34,277 nt of DNA from Cytidiella melzeri (lineage: Eukaryota; Basidiomycota; Agaricomycetes; Polyporales; Irpicaceae), in assembly GCA_022592445.1 (NCBI GenBank), contig JABYQR010000437.1, positions 1 through 34,277 of the forward strand, written 5' to 3'. Below, one piece after another: positions 9,111-18,159 of this stretch (within the stretch, counting starts at the first letter, position 1; the number at the start of each line of letters is the position of its first letter). Under the pieces are notes generated by a model that had not been told where the DNA came from, made no database searches, and worked only from the letters and a program-made list of their open reading frames with translations. The position numbers were made by a program, and so were the translations under genes.

Positions 9111-9785
9111 CTAGCCGGAAAATAAGCACTCTAGATAGGCGCCTAAGGCTGTAAACTGGTGACAATATTGGAAAAATCCGGTCTCTGTTGGACTATCCAT
9201 GTCAAATCTGAGTTGGTACGGCAAGCGGTAACATGGCAATCCAAAGACGTGGAGATAAGATAGATCAGGATGTTGGTGTAACACGTGGAAGAACAGAGTG
9301 GTGTCGCGCTCGAGTGCGGCGTGAGGTACCCTACATTTTAGGTGAACAGCGTACAGTACCGCAAACGGCCAGAACCAGTCTGAGAGATTTGCCTCAATGA
9401 GCATGGCACGTGCCATGGATGCGATGGTGAGATTTGTTCGTTCGGCCACACCATTCTGAGGTGAGGTGTCAGGTGCAATCTTCTCGAAGATAATTCCGAT
9501 TTGTTTGCAGTGTAGACGGAAAGCGCCTTCCACATATTCTGGCGCGTTGTCGAGACGCAAAATATAGATCTTGAGATTGAGCAGTCGCTCGAACGCGGTT
9601 TGGAATTGTTTGAAACGCGCCAACGCTTTGGATTTGTGTCTGAGTAGACCGACATAGATCCATCGCGAGAAGCAGTCTATGAAGAGAATGAAAAATTTGA
9701 ATGCACCATAGGCATTGGGTAAGAGACCACAAATATCAGTGTGTATGCGATAAAGAAGCCGATCCGCGCGTAAATTTGACTGCAA
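9111..9785 (-). pseudogene. Copia integrase core domain, truncated
   Basis: The frame starts at the junction with LLYRIHTDICG (first catalytic Asp), followed by FFILFIDCFSRWIYV. LRLDNAPEYV carries the second Asp of the DDE triad (family R.DNG.E), and PQNGVAERTN carries the catalytic Glu. Then comes LHVFGLPCYRLPYQ. The upstream HHCC zinc domain, protease and gag are absent because the element is cut at 9785. Homology fades after the residues DMDSPTETG (about 9190), just before the non-coding insertion. Integrase would insert cDNA into the genome; this copy is dead. Confidence 0.85.
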
Positions 9786-10578
9786 GACTGATGGTCAAAC
9801 TGAACGAGTTAATCAAATGCTCGAACAGTACCTGCGTTGTTACGTCGATCAACTACATGACGACTGGGCTAGATTGCTCAGCTCGGCTGAGTTCGCATAC
9901 AACAATGCAGCACACAAGGGAGCTAAGCATTTGCCTTTCTACCTCAAATACGGCAGACACCCTAGAGCGGGTCCAACGCTCACTAAGGACCTGAAAAGGT
10001 CTGACATGAATGACATCACGTGAAACCGCTTGCAAGCTCAAGAGCATGCTAAAGTGGCGTTACAACTTGCGGCTGAACGCATGAAGTGGTACTATGACAA
10101 GCACGTTCAGAAGGTCCCCTTCAACAGAGGCGATCAGGTCATGCTAGATCTGAGAGACTACCAAAAATCTGGACATAAGCTGTCAGCCAAGTACTACGGC
10201 CCATTCAAGATTGCTGAAAAGCTCTTGCCGGTCACATTCAGACTAGAATGGCCCAAACGTTCACCAAGGATACATCCTGTATTCCATGCAAGCAAGTTGG
10301 TACCATACAACAAACCTGAATTCAAAGGCCAAAAGCTGGAGATGCCTCCGCCAGATATCATTGACGGAGAAGAAGAATACAAAGTCGAGAAGATTCTCAA
10401 GTCAAGACGTACAGGTCGTGCCAAAAAGCTTCAGTATTACATACGCTGGAAAGGCTACGGATCGAACGACGACACGTGGGAACCTGTAGAAAACATTACG
10501 CACGCTCAAGAAGCAATCAAGAAATTCTACGATGATCATCCCCGAGCTATACGCTCAGCTACAATTTACTGTGTATAA
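9786..10578 (+). pseudogene. Gypsy integrase C-terminus plus chromodomain (copy A2)
   Basis: The frame begins at TDGQTERVN (integrase catalytic Glu) and continues through the C-terminal region. TGA at 10021-10023 replaces the TGG present at the same place in copy A3 (22741-22743). The rest (10030-10578) is open and contains the GPFKI...YRL-type integrase tail, then a C-terminal chromodomain: EEEYKVEKIL, YYIRWKGYG, DDTWEPVENI. This is the better preserved chromodomain in the window; that of copy A3 has a 1-base deletion. Chromodomains of chromoviruses bind histone marks and steer integration to heterochromatin. Confidence 0.85.
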
Positions 10579-10819
10579 AGTTACAAACAACACACCAAGG
10601 ATCATCCATGATCCAATGACGCAACCGAGGAGGGTACGGACTAGACTACCATCAGCCAATGAGGTGTGAACCCCGTCAGGGGCGTCGGTAGAAGCCGCTA
10701 GAGTCACTCGGAATTGCTTAGGCACCCTCTTGACAATGGTGAAAAAGTGGACTCAATGACCAAGGTGTTTGTTCAAAACTCTTTGCACGGAGTTCAAAGC
10801 AAGAAGGGGGGGGGGGTAA
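10579..10819 (+). other. 3' untranslated part and polypurine tract (copy A2)
   Basis: Non-coding stretch matching 23297-23533. It ends in AAGAA, a run of 11 G and TAA directly before the LTR, the expected plus-strand primer. The G run has 9 G in copy A3. Confidence 0.8.
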
Positions 10820-11545
10820 TGTCACAGATTTTCAATGTTTCTACAAAGACTTGCCTTACCAGGCAACGGTATTATTGGGAATATTTAAGTGCTTATCCAG
10901 CGCTTATCCAGTGTCTATTTAGGCGCTTATCCAGCGCTTATTTGGTGCTTATCAGGTGCTTATTCCGGCGCGTATTCCGGTGCTTATTCTCAGTGCCTAT
11001 CAATTGATGTGCTAATGTGCCTCCTGTCTCTAACGCTGATGCACTCCTTTCCTTATATGTGTATCACATGATAGAACTCTCTGGAACCTTGTGGAACCTG
11101 CTGGAACTATGATGTCATAGTATAGAACATTCCATTAGATGATGTCATAGTTCTTAGAACCTTCTGGAAAAGTCTAGCCTTGTCTTAGAACAAGCTAGAA
11201 CAAGTCTAGCCTTGGGACTGGGTCATGGGGTCAGGTCATGGGGACAATTGCTATTGATTGATTATTGAAGTGGCACCACTAGGGCATAGGGCATGCTTAG
11301 TAAGGTAGATTACTTTGCTTACTCATGTAGGTATTAGGGGTCTTAGGGTAGTACCTGGGGTCCTCCCCTTCATGTATATATAGAGGCACTCCTGAGGGCA
11401 TATCCCCTCAGTCTTATCCACTCTGTTGAACTAGGACTACTCAGTACCTCACAGTACTTTGCTCACCACACCTCTTACTCTCTATCTCCATCAACTTCCC
11501 CCAGTTTATCAACTTATCTGGTGAGTAGTAACCTTAACTGTTACA
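10820..11545 (+). repeat. 3' LTR of family A (copy A2)
   Basis: 726-bp LTR from TGTCACAG to TGTTACA, with the same U3 array, TATA box and CAGTCTTATCCA string as the others, but more substitutions relative to the A3 pair. The 5 bp after it, GCAGT, have no visible partner because the 5' end of this copy is lost. Confidence 0.9.
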
Positions 11546-11722
11546 GCAGTAGAAAATACAGATGGTTCCGTTTGAGACATGTTTGCACACGAAGTGATGG
11601 CAAATGTCAATATGCTTAGATTGCGCGTGAAACTGATAGTATTGAGCAAACGAGATTGCAGTGAGGTTGTCAGTGGAAAGCATAGTGGGAGTGTTGTCCG
11701 CGAGGAGCTCACTGCATTGACT
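11546..11722 (-). pseudogene. Copia RNase H fragment of another family
   Basis: The minus-strand frame reads LSTDNLTAISFAQ, then QFHAQSKHIDICHHFV, the C-terminal Copia RNase H block (family DN..AI.L......H.R.KHID...HF.R). It differs clearly from the Copia element at 6080-6535, so it belongs to a different family. It is cut at one end by the A2 LTR and passes at the other end straight into the Arg-rich repeat. Confidence 0.6.
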
Positions 11723-11990
11723 TTCACTGCAACTGCGTTTTACAGCAACCACCTTCATCTTCATTAGCAACCACGTTTTGTGTCTGGGACTCGTACTGCG
11801 TTCGCGTTTACTGTTTGCAACTTTCCACGCGCTGTTTTGCTTTGAGACTCGGCGTCTCGCGCGTGACCACTTTGTGTTTGCCCTAAGCCTCTTTCGCTTT
11901 CACCGCGCCGCCCACCCTTTTGCCCGCAATACGCTGATACACCCGGAAACCGCTGGACATGCAACAAGCTCAACAAGGATCCCTTTGTGC
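11705..11990 (-). repeat. Dispersed repeat with small Arg-rich ORF, copy 2
   Basis: Diverged reverse-complement copy of 1518-1830. Its frame (11976-11764) keeps the residues KTARGK, a following VN..AV and TKRG before the stop. Since this copy continues directly into a Copia RNase H fragment, the repeat could be part of a retroelement or a fused relic. Confidence 0.5.
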
Positions 11991-12372
11991 TAACAAGTAG
12001 AGCTCCTTGTCACTCGAGAGCCCTTGTGAGACGTCTCGAGGTTTGCGCAAGAGCTGGTTCTACAGCTTGCTTCTCGAGCTTGTTATACAGCTCGCGTCTC
12101 AAGCTTGTCTTGCACCTTGCACCTCGCGTCTCAAGCTTGTCTATGGCTTAGCCCTTTGGGCACTCGAGCTTGTGCTCCCTTGAGTCATGGTTCACGTTCT
12201 TGCACAAGTTCTTGTCCATGTCTCTCACGAGTTTTGGGCAGCCTCGAGCGCATTGGCACTTTCCCTTGCCACTCTTGGTTTCCTTGCAGCCCCCTTGCTG
12301 CAACAAGCTCAAACGAGGCACCCTTCTTGCAAACAAGCAGAGCTTCTCGTCACTTGAGAGCCCTTGGATCCC
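11962..12372 (+). repeat. Pair of 72-bp direct repeats and shorter repeats
   Basis: A 72-bp unit starting CAACAAGCTCAA lies at 11962-12033 and again, diverged, at 12301-12372 (339 bp apart). Between them, CTCGCGTCTCAAGCTTGTCT occurs twice (12091-12110 and 12123-12142), and CTCGAGCTTGT-like words recur. No coding function is apparent. Confidence 0.5.
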
Positions 12373-12923
12373 GCGGCTCTCCTCAGGAATAGGGGAGCCT
12401 CCAGCAGCCTCTCTCTCTCTTCATCAATTCCCCAAACTCGTCACTACCAGGATTTGTTTCCATTGCACTGCCTACTTCTCCTGTGTGGACTCGAGTCACC
12501 AAGCCTTTGTTTCATTGGATGCTTGTGGTTTAGCTGCACAAGAAGCAGTGTACTTCTTCTTCTTGTGACGAGTTTCACGGTTGCCCCTTGTTTTGGACCC
12601 ACTCGCATCACATATTTACTCCACCCCTGTCACTACTCACACACGTGATCACCTCCCTCGAGGTCTGGTGTGTTTGTGCCTGGTCCCTCTGTGTCCAGGG
12701 TGTGTGTTAGTGTCACAACGCATGGTGTTTTGCCCTTCTAGCTCAATTTATACAAAACCTTTATTATCAAAAACCTCGGCGCTCCTTACAGCACAGATAA
12801 ACACCGTGGCACTCAGTCCCTGTACTGTACTGTGGCATAGCTTTCTCACTGAGGGATCTGGCACCTGGCAGTTATCACACTGACAGACTTGACAGATTTG
12901 GGTAGAGTCAATTAGGAGAAGTA
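12373..12923. other. No recognisable gene
   Basis: Pyrimidine-rich plus strand with overlapping short frames lacking motifs. No repeat unit or element end recognised. Confidence 0.45.
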
Positions 12924-13214
12924 TTGGCTGCCAATACCAGAATAACAGCAGGGCCAAAATGTTGTGCTAAAGGTCAGAGGTTGCACCTACAAATTGTGGT
13001 CTACAAGATGATGTTAGAAGAGTATGAGCCTGAGCTTCAAATTAGTGTGAAAGTTTTGTGTCACACAAGCACACAGCACTACAGCATAGCTTCAGTAAGG
13101 TTCCCTGGTAGCAACAGACATAATTTACTGAGAGAAACATTAGCTGATTATATATGCCTGCCCTTCGCACATGAAATCACACTTGCATGGGTTGTGCCAA
13201 GCATACATATATAA
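12924..13214 (+). CDS. Hypothetical small protein
   Basis: A 96-codon frame with ordinary composition, including several Cys and His and no low-complexity tract. No domain, signal peptide or membrane segment seen. There is no supporting neighbour; a relic of a larger gene or chance are both possible. Confidence 0.2.
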   Translation: MAANTRITAGPKCCAKGQRLHLQIVVYKMMLEEYEPELQISVKVLCHTSTQHYSIASVRFPGSNRHNLLRETLADYICLPFAHEITLAWVVPSIHI

Positions 13215-13681
13215 AGTAGCTGTTAGAACCATGTTACACTGTGACATTTACACTATATATAATTTTTACTCGCTATTCCCTGTCACTTATTTATTGTTCC
13301 CTTATATTTAACCGCGTTGGCGTCTGCCGCATAGCGGTCGTGCGTCTGCCGCTATGTGGCAATGTGGTTGCGGTAGCGGCAAATCCTACGTGCCCCTCAC
13401 AAACTGGTCCAATACGGAAGTTGGAATGCAAACATTACGAGCAGAATTCTCTCCCTCATTTTCACTGCAAAATCAAACTGCCCCTTGTCTGAAGTGAACT
13501 TGATCAAGTGTGGGGTCCAACTAACCTTGCACCCCTATCCCTAGTCATCCTCAAATCCTCAGTTCATAGATGCACTGCAGAGCCAATAGCCCTTGAATTT
13601 TGCCGGTCAAACGTGTTCGGGAAGTGGATTTGCACGATAAGGAGTTGAATGTCGGCGAAAGTTGATATTGAGCGAATATTG
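13215..13681. other. AT-rich then GC-rich spacer left of the MULE
   Basis: Contains TATATATAA near 13254 and a small cluster of GCCGC/GCGG words (13325-13375). No gene seen. Confidence 0.4.
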
Positions 13682-13690
13682 CGGGGCGGG
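13682..13690. repeat. MULE target-site duplication, left copy
   Basis: CGGGGCGGG, paired with TGGGGCGGG at 25648-25656. Confidence 0.75.
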
Positions 13691-13801
13691 GGATTGTCAG
13701 CCTGCACAAGCAGTTGCCTTATACGGATGTCATGTGCAAGCATGGGAACTCGGCTCGGAGACATGCAAGATTATGATCCTGCCACATGAGGGGCGGTTCG
13801 C
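13691..13801 (+). repeat. MULE left terminal inverted repeat
   Basis: The first 20 bp are perfect against the right end. Similarity then falls to about 60 percent but stays collinear without gaps for about 110 bp, with shared blocks TGCAAGAT and GGCGGTTC at equal distances from both ends. Confidence 0.75.
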
Positions 13802-13974
13802 CACAACAGTTCGAGACATGGAAGACCAACGCCGGCACCACCACTCTTGATCTCTTGCCAGTGAATGCATTTGCTGCGTTGAGTGATATTTACGGTGAGT
13901 GATATTCATGCGCAGAGAGTGAGCTGGAGGTGTGGCAGCACCGAAGGTTCGACTCGCACGGAGTGAGACACTGA

Positions 13975-14340
13975 GCAACTCATGATAACTACTCCAGTGG
14001 ACTGATGGCATACGAGCGACTCACGATAACTACTCCAGTGGACTGATGGTGTACTCAAAACTCAGGCATACGCAGGACAGCGTAACAACGGATACGTCGA
14101 AAGGGCAGGGTTGTGTGTGCTGCTAAGACCTAACGACGCTGTCAGACCTCTGAGTACCTAAGACACAAGCGTTGAGCGAGTGAGCCCAAGGTGCGAAGGA
14201 AGAGAGCACGATGGTAATATAACTGTACCTAAGACACGAGCGTCGAGCGAGTGAGCTAAGTACAGGATCAGCATATGTACATACTGCAAGTGCAAGAGAG
14301 ACAAGCTTACCCCAAGGTGCGAAGGAAGAGAGCACAATGG
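13975..14340 (+). repeat. Subterminal repeats of the MULE
   Basis: Three repeat types lie between the left TIR and the transposase stop: an ACTCAYGATAACTACTCC-type unit twice (about 13977 and 14020); unit A, starting GTACCTAAGACAC, at 14154-14185 and 14225-14256; and unit B, starting CCCAAGGTGCGAAGG, at 14185-14214 and 14311-14340. Repeated words near an element end are candidate transposase-binding sites, but that is inference. Confidence 0.6.
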
Positions 14341-14585
14341 GGGAAAAGAGAGGAATGAGTGAACTCTTATAGTACAACGAGAGACGGCTCGATAAGGAAA
14401 TGATAATCAACAAAGCTGTGTCCGCGGGAATGAAGCTACGCTACCATGTGATTCATATAGAGAAAAGAACAATGAAAAGAACAAGGTAACCTTGTCCGTG
14501 AGCGAGAGCTGGAAATATCAATGCAGCAAAGGAGAACGGTATTGGAAGTACCAGGTACACAAAGTGAGCTATATAATGCATAGAT

Positions 14586-15904
14586 TCAATGGATTCCATA
14601 TGACTTCTGTTGCTTCTGAGCTCGCAACTCTCGTGGTAGACCAGTAATTGGATAGTCTGCTCTTGTCTGGCACAGGGGGGGAGTGGCTGGAGGATTCATG
14701 GCGCGTGATGGAGGTTCCGTCGGCGGAAGGTGTATACTGATACCTTGCATCCGGAGCAGCTGTGTCTGCACCACGGCTGCACGGATGTGCTTACACACAC
14801 AACCTTGCACAGAGAAATCACGGCAAGTACACGTCACCATCTTCCCCAAGCAAAAAATGATGGTGTACTTCACAGGGAAAAGATTGAAATCTGTTGCAAG
14901 GGCCAAGTAGCACTCAAAAGAGTAGTTCCCCTCATCATCGAGGGTCGGTGCACCTATCTGATGATTTCCCACCAGCTCTGCAGCGGCAAGATCTCTTTTG
15001 TTATTGGTGGCCCAATATGCGGCTGGCACAAAGGGGACCAAGGAGCAACTGCGTGAATCGACGATAGCAGCACCACCTGGAAGTTGCCTCAGCAGTGCCT
15101 CTTGTCGTGCTGTTTTTGAATCTTTGAGGCATTGCTGCTGGAAGATAGATGGAAGAGCATAGAGGACAAGAACATGGACTAGGACATCAAGTCGAAGCCG
15201 TTGTCCATTGTTCTGCCACCGCCGTAAGTGTTTTCGCTTCAACACTCCATTGAATGACTCTAGGTGATTTGTTGTAGGGACAATCCCGTTAACAGGGCGC
15301 TTGAGACACATTGCCAAACGGAGTTGTCCAGCCTTTGACCAGCTCACCCACAGAGCTTCGCGTAGCCAATAGATGTTGAGGTAATTGAGATGTCCTAACA
15401 CACTTTCTGCAGCACCTTCGTCACACTCACCTGTGCCCTGCAATGCAAATATAACCATCCTCTCATCAGTTACTATAGACTTTGCTCTCGTCAAGTCTTC
15501 TGTCTCAATGAGGAGATCTTCGACACGACAAAGACGAGCCTTCAGATTGCAGTAATTGGAGGATGCCCCTTTCAACGACTTATTCCGGTGGTTCTTCCAA
15601 GACTGCTGAAAATGAAACCTGCATATTAAGAGGACAACATTGGGGAAAACGCAGAGAAGGGCCCCGCGCTCGATCAGGTCAGTATCAGTGATTGCCACCC
15701 ACACCTCAAACTTCTCTCTGTCTCTGCTGCCCAACGATTGTCGCCACTGCTCCAACATTTTCTCTAGGATATCTGTATTGTAGCCAGCAGCAGTGTTCTG
15801 ATTTCCGCTTGGTGCAGAAAATAAGAAGAACACCAGGAGAACTCCTTGATTCATCTCATCAACACCCATGGTGATGAATAGAAGCATATTTTTGTTGCTG
15901 ATTC
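14586..15904 (-). pseudogene. MULE transposase, catalytic core and SWIM C-terminus
   Basis: Continues the gene interrupted at 24264. After the insertion the frame reads MLLFITMGVDEMNQGV and LFSAPSGNQNTAAGY, then AITDTDLIERGALL with the second catalytic Asp, CRFHFQQSWKNH, and HLESFNGVLKRKH with the catalytic Glu. Near the C-terminus, CTCRDFSVQGCVCKH is a SWIM zinc finger (CxC...CxH), typical of MULE transposases. The protein ends at 14586. About 435 codons of this part are uninterrupted. The residues before 15904 in this frame come from the Gypsy LTR and are not native. Confidence 0.9.
15900..15904. repeat. Target-site duplication of Gypsy copy A3, left
   Basis: GATTC, identical to 24259-24263 on the other side of the element. 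Confidence 0.95.
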
Positions 15905-16460
15905 TGTCACAGATTTTCAATGTTTCTACAAAGACTTGCCTTACCAGGCAACGGTATTATTGGGAATATTTAAGCGCTTGTCAAGCGCTTATCCAGCGCT
16001 TATCCGGCGTCTATTTAGGCGCTTATCCAGCGCTTATCTGGCGCTTATCAGGCGCCTATTCTGGCGCTTATTCTCAGTGCCTATCAATTGATGCGCTGAT
16101 GCGCCTCCTGTCTCTGATGCGCTGATGCGCTCCTTTCCTTATCTGTGTATCACATGATAGAACTCTCTGGAACCTTGTGGAACTTGCTGGAACTATGATG
16201 TCATAGTATAGAACATTCCATTAGATGATGTCATAGTTCTTAGAACCTTCTGGACAAGTCTAGCCTTGTCTTAGAACAAGCTAGAACAAGTCTAGCCTTG
16301 GGACTGGGTCATGGGGTCAGGTCATGGGGACAATTGCTATTGGTTGATTATTGAAGTGGCACCACTAGGGCATAGGGCATGCTTAGTAAGGTAGATTACT
16401 TCGCTTACTCATGTAGGTATTAGGGGTCTTAGGGTAGTACCTGGGGTTCTCCCCTTCATG

Positions 16461-16469
16461 TATATATAG
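16461..16469 (+). promoter_or_regulatory. LTR TATA box
   Basis: TATATATAG, conserved in all family A LTRs of the window. It lies 34 bp upstream of the CAGTCTTATCCA string, the usual distance from TATA to a transcript start. A TCAGTC initiator-like word overlaps the predicted start. Confidence 0.65.
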
Positions 16470-16494
16470 AGGCACTCCTGAGGGCATATCCCCT

Positions 16495-16506
16495 CAGTCT
16501 TATCCA
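16495..16506 (+). promoter_or_regulatory. Predicted transcript 5' end acting as self-primer
   Basis: CAGTCTTATCCA, at the predicted start of the LTR transcript. It is the exact reverse complement of 16633-16644 just after the LTR, as in Tf1-type self-priming, where the RNA 5' end folds onto the primer-binding site. The start site itself is inferred. Confidence 0.55.
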
Positions 16507-16632
16507 CTCTGTTGAGCCAGGACTACTCAGTACCCACCAGTACTTCGCTCACCACCACTCTTACTCTCTATCTCACCACATCCCCCTCAAGTTAACAAAC
16601 CTATCTGGTGAGTGTAGCATTACTGTTACATT

Positions 16633-16644
16633 TGGATAAGACTG
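16633..16644 (+). other. Primer-binding site (PBS)
   Basis: TGGATAAGACTG starts 2 nt after the LTR, the standard PBS position. It is complementary over 12 nt to 16495-16506. It starts with TGG, so priming by the CCA end of a tRNA cannot be excluded. Confidence 0.65.
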
Positions 16645-17209
16645 CCCCTACTCTCTCACGTCTTTGGACGTGCTGGAGGTTTCTTTCCCCTTTCTTCTAG
16701 GTCTTGTGCCTGTGCGTGGGCCCCTCTACAAATCCTCTAGAAATAGAGGTAGCCGGACCATAGGCTCTAAGTGGTAGTCATATCTAGGCCTTGCCTTGAT
16801 GTGCACAACTTGAATTACCCTCTTGCCCGATGCTTCTAGAGCTGATCAGAGCAGGGGTTGGCATTATGCCAACATGATGAAAGTGTGCCTCCCCACAGGC
16901 GATAGTGGAGTCTGGTGTCAGACGCTCGTTATAAGAGCTAGACAACAGGACTTGAAACCCATGAGTGCTTAGGCATGAAGACGGGTAACTTGTTCTGGCC
17001 GGACTTAGGGTCAGTGAAATACTGATCCGCCAACCATTTGCCGCATGGGTGGAACCATGACGGAGATCCTTACACCACCGGACCTGGAGAGAGAGTCCAG
17101 GCCGACGCCGGCACTACCCCACGCACACACAGGACCTCTCCTTTATGGAGATTTGTTCTGCACATCACTGAGCTGTCAAGCTCATCACGCATTGTCACAC
17201 ACAGTCACC
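16645..17209 (+). other. Untranslated leader of Gypsy copy A3
   Basis: Between the PBS and the first good ATG. Its first part is shared with copy A1 (1-321). No domain or small ORF with a convincing context; a frame open from 17045 runs into ORF0 but lacks an obvious preferred start before 17210. Confidence 0.6.
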
Positions 17210-17989
17210 ATGCCGATTTCTCGCTTCATTGCTGCTAAGTCTGGCCGCAAGGCCCCCTACTCTATCCCTGTCCGCAACGAAGTCACTGGACTTCAAGAAC
17301 GCCTCTCAGTCTCCAAGGAGACTCTCAACAAGTTCAAGGATGCTGGCAAGCCTCGCCGGCTCAAGTACCCCAATAATAAGCCTCTCATCAAGAGGATCGA
17401 CCTCGAGGAGCAGGCTCGCACCACCATAGAGCATGAAGAGAACCAGGCTTGCATGAGTCAGGTCTCTCATCTCATGTCTCAACTCAGCCTTCTCGATCGT
17501 ATTGAGAAGCAAGAGAAGGAGAAAGCTGAAAAGCTTACTCTCCTTCAGCGTATCGAGGAGCGCAACCAACGCGCTTACATCCCCACTCCCACTCCGCTCC
17601 CCGCTTCTCTCCACTTCCGTAAAACGAAGTTAATACTTCGTCAAGAGGAGTTCGAACCGATGATCACAGCTGCCTGTCAAAGGCTTGAACCTGTGCTCAA
17701 GAAGCTGGACGCCTCCTTCTCGAGTGGTGGGCAATCATCTAACCACCAGCTTAACACTCGCAGGGAGAAAGCTCAGCTGCTGATCGGCCGTGTATTTATG
17801 GTCGAACAGTGGTTCAAGGAGAATCACACGGACAAGATGACGAATAGGGAATGGAGGATGTTGAAAAAGGACTTGAAGAGTTTAGGAAGAATTAGTTTTG
17901 TGGATATACATCGGAGATGGGGTTACATCTTAGAGCTACTAGAAGGACTGTTTGATATGAACGCCTTTGTATATGCGGAAATGGAATAA
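17210..17989 (+). CDS. ORF0: intact basic coiled-coil-like protein upstream of gag
   Basis: 259 codons. I chose ATG 17210 because it sits in a TCACC-ATG context and begins a protein-like sequence (MPISRFIAAKSGRKAPYSIP); the frame is open from 17045. Residues about 65-125 are rich in E, K, Q and L with heptad-like spacing (LEEQARTTIEHEENQ, LLDRIEKQEKEKAEKLTLL), suggesting a coiled coil. A short PTPTPLP linker follows, then a second helical, Lys/Arg-rich part. No zinc knuckle, protease or RT motif, signal peptide or membrane segment. It is the only long uninterrupted frame of this element. Possibilities: a captured or accessory gene, or a separate N-terminal Gag-like assembly protein. Family not recognised. 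Confidence 0.65.
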   Translation: MPISRFIAAKSGRKAPYSIPVRNEVTGLQERLSVSKETLNKFKDAGKPRRLKYPNNKPLIKRIDLEEQARTTIEHEENQACMSQVSHLMSQLSLLDRIEKQEKEKAEKLTLLQRIEERNQRAYIPTPTPLPASLHFRKTKLILRQEEFEPMITAACQRLEPVLKKLDASFSSGGQSSNHQLNTRREKAQLLIGRVFMVEQWFKENHTDKMTNREWRMLKKDLKSLGRISFVDIHRRWGYILELLEGLFDMNAFVYAEME

Positions 17990-18159
17990 AATGTATGGGC
18001 TGACAAGCCTCATTTTACTCGGTGACAACTTCCTGAAAAGGATTTAATGTGTGAAAACAACTCTGACAAGAGTTCAATGTGTGAAAAGTGGTGTTTCTCT
18101 TCTTCTTATACTAGAAATAGTATTTCGCTTATCCTTTGCTAACTAAGAAATTAGAAGCA

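Larger units (their letters stand above)
6092..9785 (-). mobile_element. Ty1/Copia retrotransposon, 5'-truncated and interrupted
   Basis: Order on the minus strand is integrase core (9785 to about 9150), a non-coding insertion (9107-8440), integrase C-terminus and linker (8439-7591), RT (7598-6932), RNase H (6916-6080), purine tract and LTR start. Integrase before RT is diagnostic of Copia. Gag, protease and the integrase zinc domain are missing; at 9785/9786 the sequence switches to a plus-strand Gypsy integrase. Several frameshifts make it non-functional. Confidence 0.85.
9786..11545 (+). mobile_element. Ty3/Gypsy family A, copy A2: 3' fragment
   Basis: From 9786 the sequence follows the full-length copy A3 from 22507 onward at very high identity: end of integrase, chromodomain, 3' untranslated part, polypurine tract and LTR. 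Everything 5' of the integrase Glu region is missing. The left end abuts a Copia integrase in the opposite orientation with only a few shared bases (GCA), which suggests deletion or recombination rather than insertion. Confidence 0.9.
15905..16630 (+). repeat. 5' LTR of family A (copy A3)
   Basis: TGTCACAG...TGTTACA. U3 holds an array of about nine degenerate 11-bp units (consensus near GCGCTTATCCA) at about 15973-16080, then two GATGCGCTGATGCGC blocks (16090-16104 and 16116-16130). Two TGATGTCA-centred words follow (16193-16206 is the 14-bp palindrome CTATGATGTCATAG; the second is at 16223-16236), with two GAAnnTTC words (16211-16218, 16243-16250) and then the TATA box. Confidence 0.95.

Noticed and set aside
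12105..12648. Overlapping plus-strand frames of 94-132 codons
   Set aside because: Low-complexity Leu/Ser/Cys translations of a pyrimidine-rich tract; three frames overlap and none has a domain.
16633..16644. tRNA-primed PBS
   Set aside because: Not fully excluded because it begins with TGG, but the 12-nt exact match to the predicted RNA 5' end is more specific, so self-priming is preferred.
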